From positions 33,626-97,625 of the forward strand of contig NZ_FOCK01000011.1 of assembly GCF_900110085.1 (NCBI RefSeq): DNA of 64,000 nucleotides. The letters are read 5' to 3'. The translations under genes were made by a program, and so were the position numbers. The DNA is from Prevotella sp. ne3005. GTDB taxonomy: Bacteria > Bacteroidota > Bacteroidia > Bacteroidales > Bacteroidaceae. This document shows, one piece after another, positions 42,638 through 50,817 of this stretch. Within the stretch, counting starts at the first letter, position 1, and every line of letters starts with the position of its first letter. The notes beneath the pieces are model-generated. The model did not search any database and was not told where the DNA came from. It saw only the letters and a program-made list of their open reading frames with translations.

Positions 42638-42659
42638 TGGCCAAATATAGACAAACGAC

Positions 42660-43634
42660 ATGAAACCAATGATAAAATACAGGGGCGGTAAGTCGAAGGA
42701 AATACCCAACATCATGTGGTATATCCCGCGTTTCCGTGGCCGATATATCGAGCCGTTCTTTGGTGGTGGCGCACTCTTCTTCTACCTCGAGCCCCGCGAG
42801 GCCATCATCAATGACATCAACGAGAAACTCATAAAATTCTATCTTGGAGTTAGAAACAAATATGGTAAGTTGCGTGATGAACTCGACGAGATAGAAAAGC
42901 TCTACACTCAGTATCGCTACGAATTCGACGCTCTCAAAGCCAAGCATCCCGACGACCGCGTAGAGGATAGAAACGAGGAAATGTACTATCATCTTCGCGC
43001 CCAATTCAATGGAACGGAAACGCAATACTATTCCGACGCTGCCCTCTACTACTATATCAACAAGACGGCCTACTCCGGCATGATTCGCTATAATGCCAAT
43101 GGTGAGTTTAACGTCCCCTTTGGCCGTTACCCACATCTTAACACTGATGCTGTCACGATGGGACATAGCATGCTGCTCAAACGAGCTGAAATCTATAACA
43201 AGGATTATAGCAAGATATTCAAGATGGCAACCGAGGACGATTTCATGTTCCTTGACCCGCCATACGACTGCACTTTCTCTGACTACGGCAACCAAGAATA
43301 TAAGGACGGATTCAACGAGGAGGAGCACCGCCGTCTCGCCAAGGCTTTCTATGAACTGCCGTGCAAGGCCATGATGGTAATCGCCAGGACGCCACTTATT
43401 GAAGAACTCTACGGCAAAGACATTGTTGACGAATACGACAAGAGTTATGCTGTCAACATTCGCAACCGTTTCAAGTCAGAAGCCAAGCACGCAATCGTGA
43501 TGAACTACCGCAAGGATTGGGACAATATCGAAGTCTTTGAACCTGAGGAAGGCGAATATTACATTCCCGAGACTACGCAATTAAGATGCTTCGAACCAGG
43601 ACCAGACGAAGAAGAATATGGCAAGAATAGATAG
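42660..43634 (+). CDS. D12-class adenine-N6 DNA methyltransferase
   Basis: The 324-residue protein has MKPMIKYRGGKSKEIPNI at the N-terminus, the SAM-binding EPFFGGGALFF near residue 31, and the catalytic DPPY as FMFLDPPYDC near residue 199, the order of the D12/Dam family. It methylates adenine in a site that the next gene, an AlwI-family nuclease, should cut. The two genes overlap by 17 bases. As GGATC contains GATC, one enzyme that methylates GATC could protect both strands; this is an inference. Confidence 0.92.
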   Translation: MKPMIKYRGGKSKEIPNIMWYIPRFRGRYIEPFFGGGALFFYLEPREAIINDINEKLIKFYLGVRNKYGKLRDELDEIEKLYTQYRYEFDALKAKHPDDRVEDRNEEMYYHLRAQFNGTETQYYSDAALYYYINKTAYSGMIRYNANGEFNVPFGRYPHLNTDAVTMGHSMLLKRAEIYNKDYSKIFKMATEDDFMFLDPPYDCTFSDYGNQEYKDGFNEEEHRRLAKAFYELPCKAMMVIARTPLIEELYGKDIVDEYDKSYAVNIRNRFKSEAKHAIVMNYRKDWDNIEVFEPEEGEYYIPETTQLRCFEPGPDEEEYGKNR

Positions 43635-45294
43635 TCAACTGCTGTTCTTGACGACATCGCCGAGAACACCCGAAAAGATGATTCCCGAAATTGATTTGCT
43701 CATTGAGCATTTCAACGGGCAAGTATGGAACCCTGCCACCCAGCGAGAGTTCATGGGCGTGCTACGCAATGAAGACTTCTACAACGGAGAGGGAGCCAAT
43801 GACCCTGCTTTCAGTGCGCGCGACCGCATCAACCGCGCTCCGAAGTCGTTAGGCTTTGTTCTCTTAGAGCCAACGCTTCAACTCACCCCAGCCGGTCAAA
43901 AGTTGCTGACCTCTCGCCGCACCGACGAGGTGTTTCTGCGTCAGATGTTGAAGTTCCAAGTGCCGTCGCCTTACCATAAGCCGACGGACAAGGCCGCTGA
44001 GTTCTGCGTCAAGCCCTATCTCGAAATGCTGCGTCTCGTCCGCACGATGGGCACGCTGAAGTTCGACGAGTTGCAGATGTTCGGGATGCAGCTGACAGAT
44101 TATCACGACTTCGACAAGATTGTGCGCAAGATAGAGAAGTTCCGCGTTGAGAAAGCAAAGCATATAGGCAGCTACCGCACGTTCAAGACCGAGTATCTGA
44201 ACAACGAGCTGAAGAAAATCTACCGTGACCGCATCCTGCGCGGCGAGACAAAGACCCGCGAGAGTAACGACGCATCGCTGGCGAAGTTCCTGAAGACGCA
44301 ATCGAGCAACATGCGCGACTACGCCGATGCTTGCTTCCGTTATCTGCGCATCACGGGTCTGGTGAACGTGTCGCACGTAGGCAAATCGTTGTCGATAGTT
44401 CCCGAAAGGCAGGCCGACGTGGACTACATCTTGAAGCATGTGGAGCGCGTCCCCGTCTTCGTGGACGACCTCGCAGCCTACACCGCCTACCTCGGCAATG
44501 CAGCCCTGCCAAAGTTGCTGACCGACAACCGCCCGATGCTCGTCAAGAAGATTAGCGAAGAGTTCCCGTCGGTGGAAATTGCAGCCAAGGCAACGCTCGA
44601 CGAACTGAAAGACCTACTGGCCGACCTGCTCGAACAGCGCAAGGAAGAAAGCATCACCGAGCAAGTGGCCGAGATTAAAGACTACCGTCAATATGATGAG
44701 ATTCAGAAGACCTTCGAGCAAATCGAAAACAACGAACTATACGACGCACCGCTGATGCTGGAATGGAACACATGGCGAGCCATGACCATGCTTGACGGTG
44801 GCGAAATCAAGGCCAACCTCAACTTCGATGACTACGGACAGCCACTATCCACAGCAGCCGGAAATATGTCCGACATCGTTTGCGACTACGGCGACTACAT
44901 GGTCTGTGTCGAGGTCACGATGGCCAGCGGTCAGAAGCAGTACGAAATGGAGGGCGAACCCGTCACACGCCACCTCGGCAAGTTGAAAGCATCCAGTGGA
45001 AAGCCCTGCTATTGCCTGTTCGTCGCCCCAATTATCAACGACGCATGCGTCACGCATTTCTACATGGCTCATCACTTAAATTTGAAAAATTACGGTGGAA
45101 AATCGACAATCATCCCCCTGCCATTGCAGATTTTCCGTAAGATGGTAGAGGATAGTTACAAAGCTAATTATACACCTAATCCATCCCATGTCCGCAGTTT
45201 CTTTGAGGCATCTAACGAATACGCCAAATCCTGCGAAAGTGATATGGATTGGTATGAGAAAATAAAGGAAAAGGCATTACATTGGCTGGACTAA
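43618..45294 (+). CDS. AlwI-family type II restriction endonuclease
   Basis: The 558-residue protein begins SQLLFLTTSPRTPEKMIPEI and RDRINRAPKSLGFV, as in the AlwI family, whose members recognise GGATC or related sites and cut to one side. The nuclease centre is probably the acidic cluster ISDIVCDY to CVEVTMASG near residue 430, a PD-(D/E)XK variant with Glu-x-Thr. DNA recognition is expected in the N-terminal half. It follows the methylase with an overlap of 17 bases. The specificity is inferred from family membership only. Confidence 0.88.
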   Translation: MARIDSQLLFLTTSPRTPEKMIPEIDLLIEHFNGQVWNPATQREFMGVLRNEDFYNGEGANDPAFSARDRINRAPKSLGFVLLEPTLQLTPAGQKLLTSRRTDEVFLRQMLKFQVPSPYHKPTDKAAEFCVKPYLEMLRLVRTMGTLKFDELQMFGMQLTDYHDFDKIVRKIEKFRVEKAKHIGSYRTFKTEYLNNELKKIYRDRILRGETKTRESNDASLAKFLKTQSSNMRDYADACFRYLRITGLVNVSHVGKSLSIVPERQADVDYILKHVERVPVFVDDLAAYTAYLGNAALPKLLTDNRPMLVKKISEEFPSVEIAAKATLDELKDLLADLLEQRKEESITEQVAEIKDYRQYDEIQKTFEQIENNELYDAPLMLEWNTWRAMTMLDGGEIKANLNFDDYGQPLSTAAGNMSDIVCDYGDYMVCVEVTMASGQKQYEMEGEPVTRHLGKLKASSGKPCYCLFVAPIINDACVTHFYMAHHLNLKNYGGKSTIIPLPLQIFRKMVEDSYKANYTPNPSHVRSFFEASNEYAKSCESDMDWYEKIKEKALHWLD

Positions 45295-45336
45295 AAAAGA
45301 GTAGAGTAGAATTTGTTTCATTTACTATCGTTGCCT

Positions 45337-46308
45337 ATGTCAAGAAAACGTAAATCAAAGGATCAAAAGCCTAAGGAAAAGACTTATAAAATCAAAGTTC
45401 CTGTCTACACCACATCCATGCTTGATCAGAGTGTGGGATTGTTTGAGGACGTCACCTATGAGGATATGATAAGGTTCGTGAAGGATAAAATTGCGAAATA
45501 TACGTTCCCTTTGGCTTCTCCGACACGTAATAAAACACTTATGACTGTTATAAAGAACGTCATAGCTGAAGAGGTTTTACTGGGTAACGAAAAAGCGTTG
45601 CTTATACAAGTCTCAGCTTATGACACAAATTTCTATGACGGATATTTCGAGGGCAAGGAAAAGATTGCCATAACTAAGGACAATAAAATAGGAAAAGAGT
45701 CTAATTTCATATTACTTGTGCCACGAAAGAAAGGACTTACCGCAGAATCATATACTTGTTTCTTTCTCATGTTTGTGTATGAAGATCCAACAAAACTAAA
45801 TGGAGCTGTTAGTAAGTTAGCTAAATTGGTAGCAAAAGAGATAATTCAGGTGCCTGTAGAAAATATCAAGTTACCTATCATTATGCAGGAACTGAAGGAT
45901 TGCAAGACAATTCCAGAATTGCAAATCAGATATACCACTGTGTATGAAGCAGATAATGATGTAGACGTAAAATATGTACAGTATCTACAAGGTAGCAAAC
46001 TAGAAAAGAAGAAAGTCCGTCACTTTAAAGATATGCCATTTGATGTTATGGGTGAACTTTTAAAAGACAAGACGGATGATGAAGACTATCAGACTAAAAA
46101 AACATCAATTATAGTAGGGAAAACCGAATATAGAATAAAAAGTCTCATTGATGAAGCAAAAGATGAATTGCAAGAGACGGCAGAGAAAATATTCAACTTT
46201 ACAATAGGTATAACCCAAACAGAACTTGATACAAAAATACACGACAAGGACTTTATAATAGATAAGTTACAAGACGTACTGAACAATTATCTGAGCTATG
46301 AGCAATAA
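45337..46308 (+). CDS. Unrecognised soluble protein in the defence island (323 aa)
   Basis: I use the ATG at 45337; the longer frame starts at a TTG. The product begins SRKRKSKDQKPKEKTYKIK (very basic), then has a mixed alpha/beta core with KALLIQVSAYDTNFYDGYFE and SNFILLVPRKKG, and a charged helical C-terminus. I recognise no family. It lies 42 bases behind the restriction gene and its last 11 bases overlap the next gene, a small membrane protein, so the two are probably translated together. A soluble sensor or effector with a membrane partner is a common plan in anti-phage systems, but this is inference only. Confidence 0.7.
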   Translation: MSRKRKSKDQKPKEKTYKIKVPVYTTSMLDQSVGLFEDVTYEDMIRFVKDKIAKYTFPLASPTRNKTLMTVIKNVIAEEVLLGNEKALLIQVSAYDTNFYDGYFEGKEKIAITKDNKIGKESNFILLVPRKKGLTAESYTCFFLMFVYEDPTKLNGAVSKLAKLVAKEIIQVPVENIKLPIIMQELKDCKTIPELQIRYTTVYEADNDVDVKYVQYLQGSKLEKKKVRHFKDMPFDVMGELLKDKTDDEDYQTKKTSIIVGKTEYRIKSLIDEAKDELQETAEKIFNFTIGITQTELDTKIHDKDFIIDKLQDVLNNYLSYEQ

Positions 46309-46735
46309 TCTCTTTATATCAACGTGGATAAATGGGGCATTTTCTGATTTATGGACGTTGCACTTGACTATGACAGGTTGCCTTGTGTCTGTTTTTACAC
46401 TCCTTTATTCATTTCTTATCTCAAAGAAAGGTGAATTGAAGATATATACTGAGCAATTAAATCATGGTGATAAAAGTCCAACAAACATTCAAAAGCAGAG
46501 ATTTGCGGTGAGATATATAAAAAAAATGAGTAAAGCAATCAATCTTTGCTTGATTTTATTGATAGGGTGTGTATGCCTTGCAATTGGGAGTTGGGTGGGG
46601 TTACGACTACTTAGCGATAATTCTCAATTTTTTTTATTGTGCATTGTCGGACTATTGACAATCTTGGTGCTAATTTCAATGTTTTATTTGTGCGTTAAAG
46701 TGTATTCACAATACAGAAAGGACGCGAGACTATAA
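46298..46735 (+). CDS. Small membrane protein coupled to the unknown 323-aa protein
   Basis: The 145-residue product has three likely membrane helices: about 22-42 (LTMTGCLVSVFTLLYSFLI), 82-103 (INLCLILLIGCVCLAIGSW) and 113-135 (FFLLCIVGLLTILVLISMF). A basic cytosolic loop of about 40 residues lies between the first and second. Its ATG overlaps the stop of the preceding gene by 11 bases. No family is recognised. A pore-forming or membrane-anchoring partner is possible. Confidence 0.72.
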   Translation: MSNNLFISTWINGAFSDLWTLHLTMTGCLVSVFTLLYSFLISKKGELKIYTEQLNHGDKSPTNIQKQRFAVRYIKKMSKAINLCLILLIGCVCLAIGSWVGLRLLSDNSQFFLLCIVGLLTILVLISMFYLCVKVYSQYRKDARL

Positions 46736-46751
46736 TAAGTCTTGTTCACAA

Positions 46752-46919
46752 AGAATCGCAGAGAAGCTTCTCCTGATCACAAATCCAAAATTCCAAACAG
46801 TATCTGGATAATTGACATTGAGTTGCGTTATAAGGAGCATCTAAGAACGATTGCAAAAGCAAAAGGAATTAGGGAGTATGACGTAGTACTTAATAGAAAT
46901 AGCAGAAAAATAGTTTAAA
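46752..46919 (+). pseudogene. Remnant of a protein-coding sequence (about 55 codons, no start)
   Basis: This frame reads KNRREASPDHKSKIPNS, then WIIDIELRYKEHLRTIAKAK and GIREYDVVLN before a TAA. It has no start codon or ribosome site at its head and lies in the 270-base gap between the membrane protein and Fic genes. The composition looks like the C-terminus of a genuine soluble protein, so I read it as decayed. I do not recognise the family. A small hairpin CTTTG-taaaa-CAAAG lies behind it. Confidence 0.4.
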
Positions 46920-47005
46920 AGTAGTTCCTCTTATGAAGAACTAAAATTATTGATTATCTTTCTTTGTAAAACAAAGCGACCTTAGGGTCGAGCGGCAAAC
47001 GAAAT

Positions 47006-48175
47006 ATGAATATGAAAGAAGAAGATATGAGTGAGAACAAAGAATTGTACTTAAACTTTGATGAGTATATCCGTCAGGGAGAGCCAGCCCAGCGGGAACG
47101 GGCTGAAGCATGGCGCGTCGCCATCGGCTTGCAGGCTGTTGACGGGTTGAAAACATCGGAGTATCTGCAAGAAACTGCCCGCAAGAATATTGAGGGCGAA
47201 ATCACCATCGACGAGGCACGTGAGCGAGTTAAACAATACTATATTAAAAAGACTGCCCACGGCAATGGTGATGAAGACAAAGAAGAGGCAGACCTTGTGT
47301 CAGGTAATATCTCCAAATTACTTCAGACAGACGCTTTTACCTATAGCGTGGCTGGACTATCGGCCATTCACAAAGCCATTTTCGAAGGCGTGTTTAAGCA
47401 TGCAGGACGCTTTCGTGACTATGATATTTCGAAAAAGGAGTGGGTATTGCGAGGTGATAGCGTACTCTATGGTCGTTGGCAAGATTTGCGTATGGCGATT
47501 GAGTACGATCTGGAACAAGAACGCCAGTTTGATTATACATCACTGAATAAAGAGCAAATGGTAGAGCATTTGGCAAAGTTTGTGGCAGGCTTATGGCAGA
47601 TACACCCCTTTGGCGAAGGTAACACCCGTACCACCGCTGTTTTCACCATTAAATATCTGCGCTCGCAGGGCTTTGATGTGAACAACGATTTGTTTGAACG
47701 CCACTCATGGTATTTCCGTAATGCACTGGTACGTGCCAACTATCGTAACCTGAATAAAAACATCAATTACGAACCACTATTCCTAGTTCGTTTCTTCCGT
47801 AACCTGCTACTTGGCGAGAACAATACACTGAAAAATAGGTATATGATAGTCAACCCGCCAGAGGATTGGAAAATGCCAGAGAGCGAACAAGTACAAGACA
47901 TGTACAGGACAAGTACAGGACAAGTACAGGACAAGCTATATACAGACAATCATAATATTATCAGTCTTATAAAGGTCATCAGTGATAAACAGTTATCAGT
48001 GAAGGAGATGATGTATGGTTTGAATCTCAAAGGACGAGATAACTTCCTGACCCTTTACCTAATACCCTCAATTGAAGAGGGCTATGTAAGACTACTCTAC
48101 CCTGACAAGCCAAGACACCCTCGGCAGAAGTATCTGCTGACAGTGAAAGGGCTGGTACTATATAAAAATATATGA
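47006..48175 (+). CDS. Fic-domain AMP-transferase with fused VbhA-like antitoxin segment
   Basis: The Fic motif HPFGEGNTRT (about residues 200-209) is complete, so transfer of AMP or another nucleotide to a target hydroxyl is expected. The N-terminal part (ERAEAWRVAIGLQAVDGL and EGEITIDEARERVKQ) resembles the VbhA antitoxin, fused in cis; the motif S-x-x-x-E-G is replaced by L-Q-A-V-D-G, so the inhibitory glutamate is aspartate. The C-terminal winged-helix-like part (about 310-389) follows a linker coded by four 11-base repeats (VQDMYRTSTGQVQD). A start at 47027 (MSENKELYLN, with AAGAAGA before it) is equally possible. Confidence 0.9.
   Translation: MNMKEEDMSENKELYLNFDEYIRQGEPAQRERAEAWRVAIGLQAVDGLKTSEYLQETARKNIEGEITIDEARERVKQYYIKKTAHGNGDEDKEEADLVSGNISKLLQTDAFTYSVAGLSAIHKAIFEGVFKHAGRFRDYDISKKEWVLRGDSVLYGRWQDLRMAIEYDLEQERQFDYTSLNKEQMVEHLAKFVAGLWQIHPFGEGNTRTTAVFTIKYLRSQGFDVNNDLFERHSWYFRNALVRANYRNLNKNINYEPLFLVRFFRNLLLGENNTLKNRYMIVNPPEDWKMPESEQVQDMYRTSTGQVQDKLYTDNHNIISLIKVISDKQLSVKEMMYGLNLKGRDNFLTLYLIPSIEEGYVRLLYPDKPRHPRQKYLLTVKGLVLYKNI
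47891..47934. repeat. Four 11-base repeats in the Fic gene linker
   Basis: GTACAAGACAT is followed by three GTACAGGACAA units. The repeat lies between the Fic domain and the C-terminal domain and changes the linker length only. Confidence 0.92.
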
Positions 48176-48210
48176 ATATCATTGAAACGTCTTTGTAAAC
48201 ATTGAAGTGT

Positions 48211-49026
48211 ATGAAGAAACCCAAATGGCTTGAGAAAGAGAATCTCTATAGCATTATGTTTGAGTCGGAGCGTCCTGCCGGACGTATCTTTGACCTCACG
48301 CTGATTGTCGCCATCTCGTTGAGTATCATCATCTCGTTTGTCGAGACGATACCCTCGTTAGCGCATACCTTTCAGCTTATATTGGAGATACTGGAATATC
48401 TGCTCACCTTCTTCTTTACGATAGAGTATATAGCCCGTGTCTACTGCTCACCCCGTAAGCGCGACTATGTGCTGAGTTTCTTTGGCGTCATCGACTTATT
48501 GTCTACTTTGCCGCCCTACCTCTCCTACTTCCTGCCCCATGCGAGGTATATGATTCTGTTGCGTTCGTTCCGCTTCATCCGTATCTTCCGCATCTTCAAG
48601 TTGTTCAGTTTCATCAACGAGGGTTACATGCTGATGCACTCGCTCCAGAAGAGTCTCACCAAGATTTCCGTCTATTTCTTGTTTGTGCTGATACTGGACA
48701 TCTGCTTGGGTACATTGATGTTTATGGTTGAGAACGGGCAGCCCAATACACAATTCACAGACCTGGCAACATCTGTCTATTGGGCCATTGTCACGATGAC
48801 TACCGTAGGATATGGTGACATCACACCTATCACTGCCATCGGACGTCTGCTTTCGGCATTCGTCATGCTGCTGGGTTATACCATTATTGCCGTACCCACA
48901 GGTATTGTGACAGCCAACATTATTGATGAGGTGAAAGAGAAGCCGAAAGACGGACATTGTCCACGTTGTGATGGTATGGTGCGCGACGAAGACCGCTATT
49001 GCTCACATTGCGGAGAAAAGCTGTAG
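48211..49026 (+). CDS. Voltage-gated-type potassium channel with C-terminal zinc ribbon
   Basis: Six membrane helices are visible, with an arginine-rich S4-like segment (LLRSFRFIRIFRIFKLF), and the selectivity filter TMTTVGYGD lies near residue 200. The pore helix S6 is followed by a zinc-ribbon pattern CPRCDGMVRDEDRYCSHCG at the very end, a cytosolic extension. It conducts potassium across the inner membrane. The ATG at 48211 is used because the frame upstream begins at a TTG. Its stop lies 6 bases before cbiJ-cbiD. Confidence 0.92.
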   Translation: MKKPKWLEKENLYSIMFESERPAGRIFDLTLIVAISLSIIISFVETIPSLAHTFQLILEILEYLLTFFFTIEYIARVYCSPRKRDYVLSFFGVIDLLSTLPPYLSYFLPHARYMILLRSFRFIRIFRIFKLFSFINEGYMLMHSLQKSLTKISVYFLFVLILDICLGTLMFMVENGQPNTQFTDLATSVYWAIVTMTTVGYGDITPITAIGRLLSAFVMLLGYTIIAVPTGIVTANIIDEVKEKPKDGHCPRCDGMVRDEDRYCSHCGEKL

Positions 49027-49032
49027 AAAAGT

Positions 49033-50817
49033 ATGATTCTGGTATTCGGAGGAACAACAGAGGGTCGCAAGGCTGTAGAAGTGCTAGAGGAGGGAGGTTC
49101 ACCTTATTTCTACAGCACGAAGACGGGCGAGCAGGACATAACCCTGCATCATGGGCAACGGATTGATGGGGCCCTTGATGAGGAGGCGATGCGTGCCTTT
49201 TGTCTAGCGCAGCATATCCGTCTGATGGTAGATGCAGCCCATCCTTTTGCCTCACAACTTCACCAGACGATTGCCCAAGTATCCGAAGTACTGAACATCC
49301 CCACTATCCGTTATGAAAGAATCTATCCAGAGCGTGATCCTCATCTGGAATGGATAGAGGATTACTCACAAATACCACAGGATATCCATACCCTTTTAGC
49401 TACGACTGGTGTGCAAAGCATTAGCAAACTGAAATACTTGGAAACAAATGGCATCAAGGTTTTCTATCGCATTCTGCCTCGAGAATCTTCAATCGCATTA
49501 GCCAAGAAACTGGGTGCTCAGGAGGATCAACTATGTTTCTTTGCAGGAAGCCACCCGCTAAACGGGGGGCTGGCCTCTCGCCAGGGGGCTGAGGCTGACG
49601 CCATACTCTTAAAGGAAAGTGGACTCTCAGGAGGCTTTCTGGAGAAAGTAGAGGCAGCCAAGGCAAAAGGCATGCGAATTCTGGTTCTGAAACGCCCAGC
49701 AATCAACTTCGAACATAGCGTCAATGGGCCTTATGGCTTGCGTCGTGCTGTAGAGAAGTTATTGCCAGAGTTTTATCCCTTACATAGTGGACTTACCACT
49801 GGCACCTGTGCCACAGCAGCAGCCATCGCAGCTACCATCCGATTAATAAAGAACGAAACACCAGCAGAGGTCCCTGTGATTCTGCCCAATGGCGAAACAA
49901 TTCAGGTTCCAGTTAGTTATGGTGAGGATTATGCCTCTTGTTTTAAAGAAGCTGGCGATGATCCTGACGTAACGAATGGTATCGAAGTAAGAGCAAATGT
50001 CATTTATGAACACAAAGATACAGAGACCCAGAGGATTATTATTAAGGGAGGCGAAGGGGTTGGAACGATTACCCTTCCTGGCTTTGACTATCCTCCAGGC
50101 TCTCCTGCCATCAACAAAGCCCCTCGCGAGATGATAGAAACAAACCTAAAGACTGTTCTCTCACCTCTCACCACTAACCTCTCACCTCTAAAGATAACCA
50201 TCTCCGTTCCTCAAGGCGCAGAGATAGCCCGTAGAACCTTCAACCCTCGTTTAGGCATCGAGGGTGGCATCTCAATCATTGGCGTCTCTGGCATCGTAAA
50301 GCCCTTCTCGGAAGAAGCCTTCATCGAGAGCATCCGCAAGTGTATGACGGTGGCAAAGGCCTCTGGCTCAGAGCGTGTGGTGATTAATAGTGGAGGTAAG
50401 AGCGAGCGCTTCGTGAGAGCCCTCTATCCCACCCTTCCCCAACAGGCGTTTGTGGAGTATGGCAACTATATTGGTGAGACCTTGAAGATTGCTCACGAAC
50501 TCAACATCAAAAATGTGACGCTGGGCGTGATGCTGGGCAAGGCCGTCAAACTCGCTCAAGGTCATCTCGACACTCACAGCAAAAAGGCCACGATGGATAA
50601 AGTCTTTATCAACGAGATGCTTCAGGAAGCTGGCATCAGCATGGACATCAGCAATATCACATTGGCTCGCGAACTCTGGGAAAAGATGCCTCAGGAAAAG
50701 ATCCAAGACTTCGTCAACGTGGTCATCCGCCATTGTGAAACTTTCTGCAAACCTTTATTACCAGAAGGCTCACTCACCATCCTCCTCATCGACGACGAAG
50801 GGAAAATATACAAATAA
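49033..50817 (+). CDS. cbiJD: Fused precorrin-6A reductase and cobalt-precorrin-5B C1-methyltransferase
   Basis: Residues about 1-245 are CbiJ (ILVFGGTTEGRKAVEVLEE, VDAAHPFASQLHQ, DAILLKESGLSGGFLEKVEA), which reduces the ring with NADPH. Residues about 250-594 are CbiD (SGLTTGTCATAAAIAAT, ETIQVPVSYG, GIVKPFSEEAFIESI, GNYIGETLKIAHELN), the C1 methyltransferase. A heptad tract (CTCTCAC units, 50158-50192) gives VLSPLTTNLSPLK in a CbiD loop. A 30-base GC-rich double hairpin (49555-49584, PLNGGLASRQ) lies in a CbiJ loop. It follows the potassium channel gene by 6 bases. Confidence 0.93.
   Translation: MILVFGGTTEGRKAVEVLEEGGSPYFYSTKTGEQDITLHHGQRIDGALDEEAMRAFCLAQHIRLMVDAAHPFASQLHQTIAQVSEVLNIPTIRYERIYPERDPHLEWIEDYSQIPQDIHTLLATTGVQSISKLKYLETNGIKVFYRILPRESSIALAKKLGAQEDQLCFFAGSHPLNGGLASRQGAEADAILLKESGLSGGFLEKVEAAKAKGMRILVLKRPAINFEHSVNGPYGLRRAVEKLLPEFYPLHSGLTTGTCATAAAIAATIRLIKNETPAEVPVILPNGETIQVPVSYGEDYASCFKEAGDDPDVTNGIEVRANVIYEHKDTETQRIIIKGGEGVGTITLPGFDYPPGSPAINKAPREMIETNLKTVLSPLTTNLSPLKITISVPQGAEIARRTFNPRLGIEGGISIIGVSGIVKPFSEEAFIESIRKCMTVAKASGSERVVINSGGKSERFVRALYPTLPQQAFVEYGNYIGETLKIAHELNIKNVTLGVMLGKAVKLAQGHLDTHSKKATMDKVFINEMLQEAGISMDISNITLARELWEKMPQEKIQDFVNVVIRHCETFCKPLLPEGSLTILLIDDEGKIYK
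49555..49584 (+). repeat. Possible divergent 30-base double-hairpin insert in cbiJ
   Basis: CCCG-CTAAA-CGGG is followed by CTGGC-CTCTC-GCCAG. The size, order and 5-base CTnnn loop are like the 30-base element, but the sequence is not. It adds ten codons between FAGSH and GAEAD. Confidence 0.4.
50158..50192. repeat. Heptad tract inside cbiD (CTCTCAC type)
   Basis: CTCTCAC, CTCTCAC, CACTAAC, CTCTCAC, CTCTAAA: five units read in frame. Confidence 0.9.

Noticed and set aside
45337..46735. Kiwa (KwaA-KwaB) system
   Set aside because: Gene order is opposite and I see no DUF4868 sequence likeness; kept as unknown.
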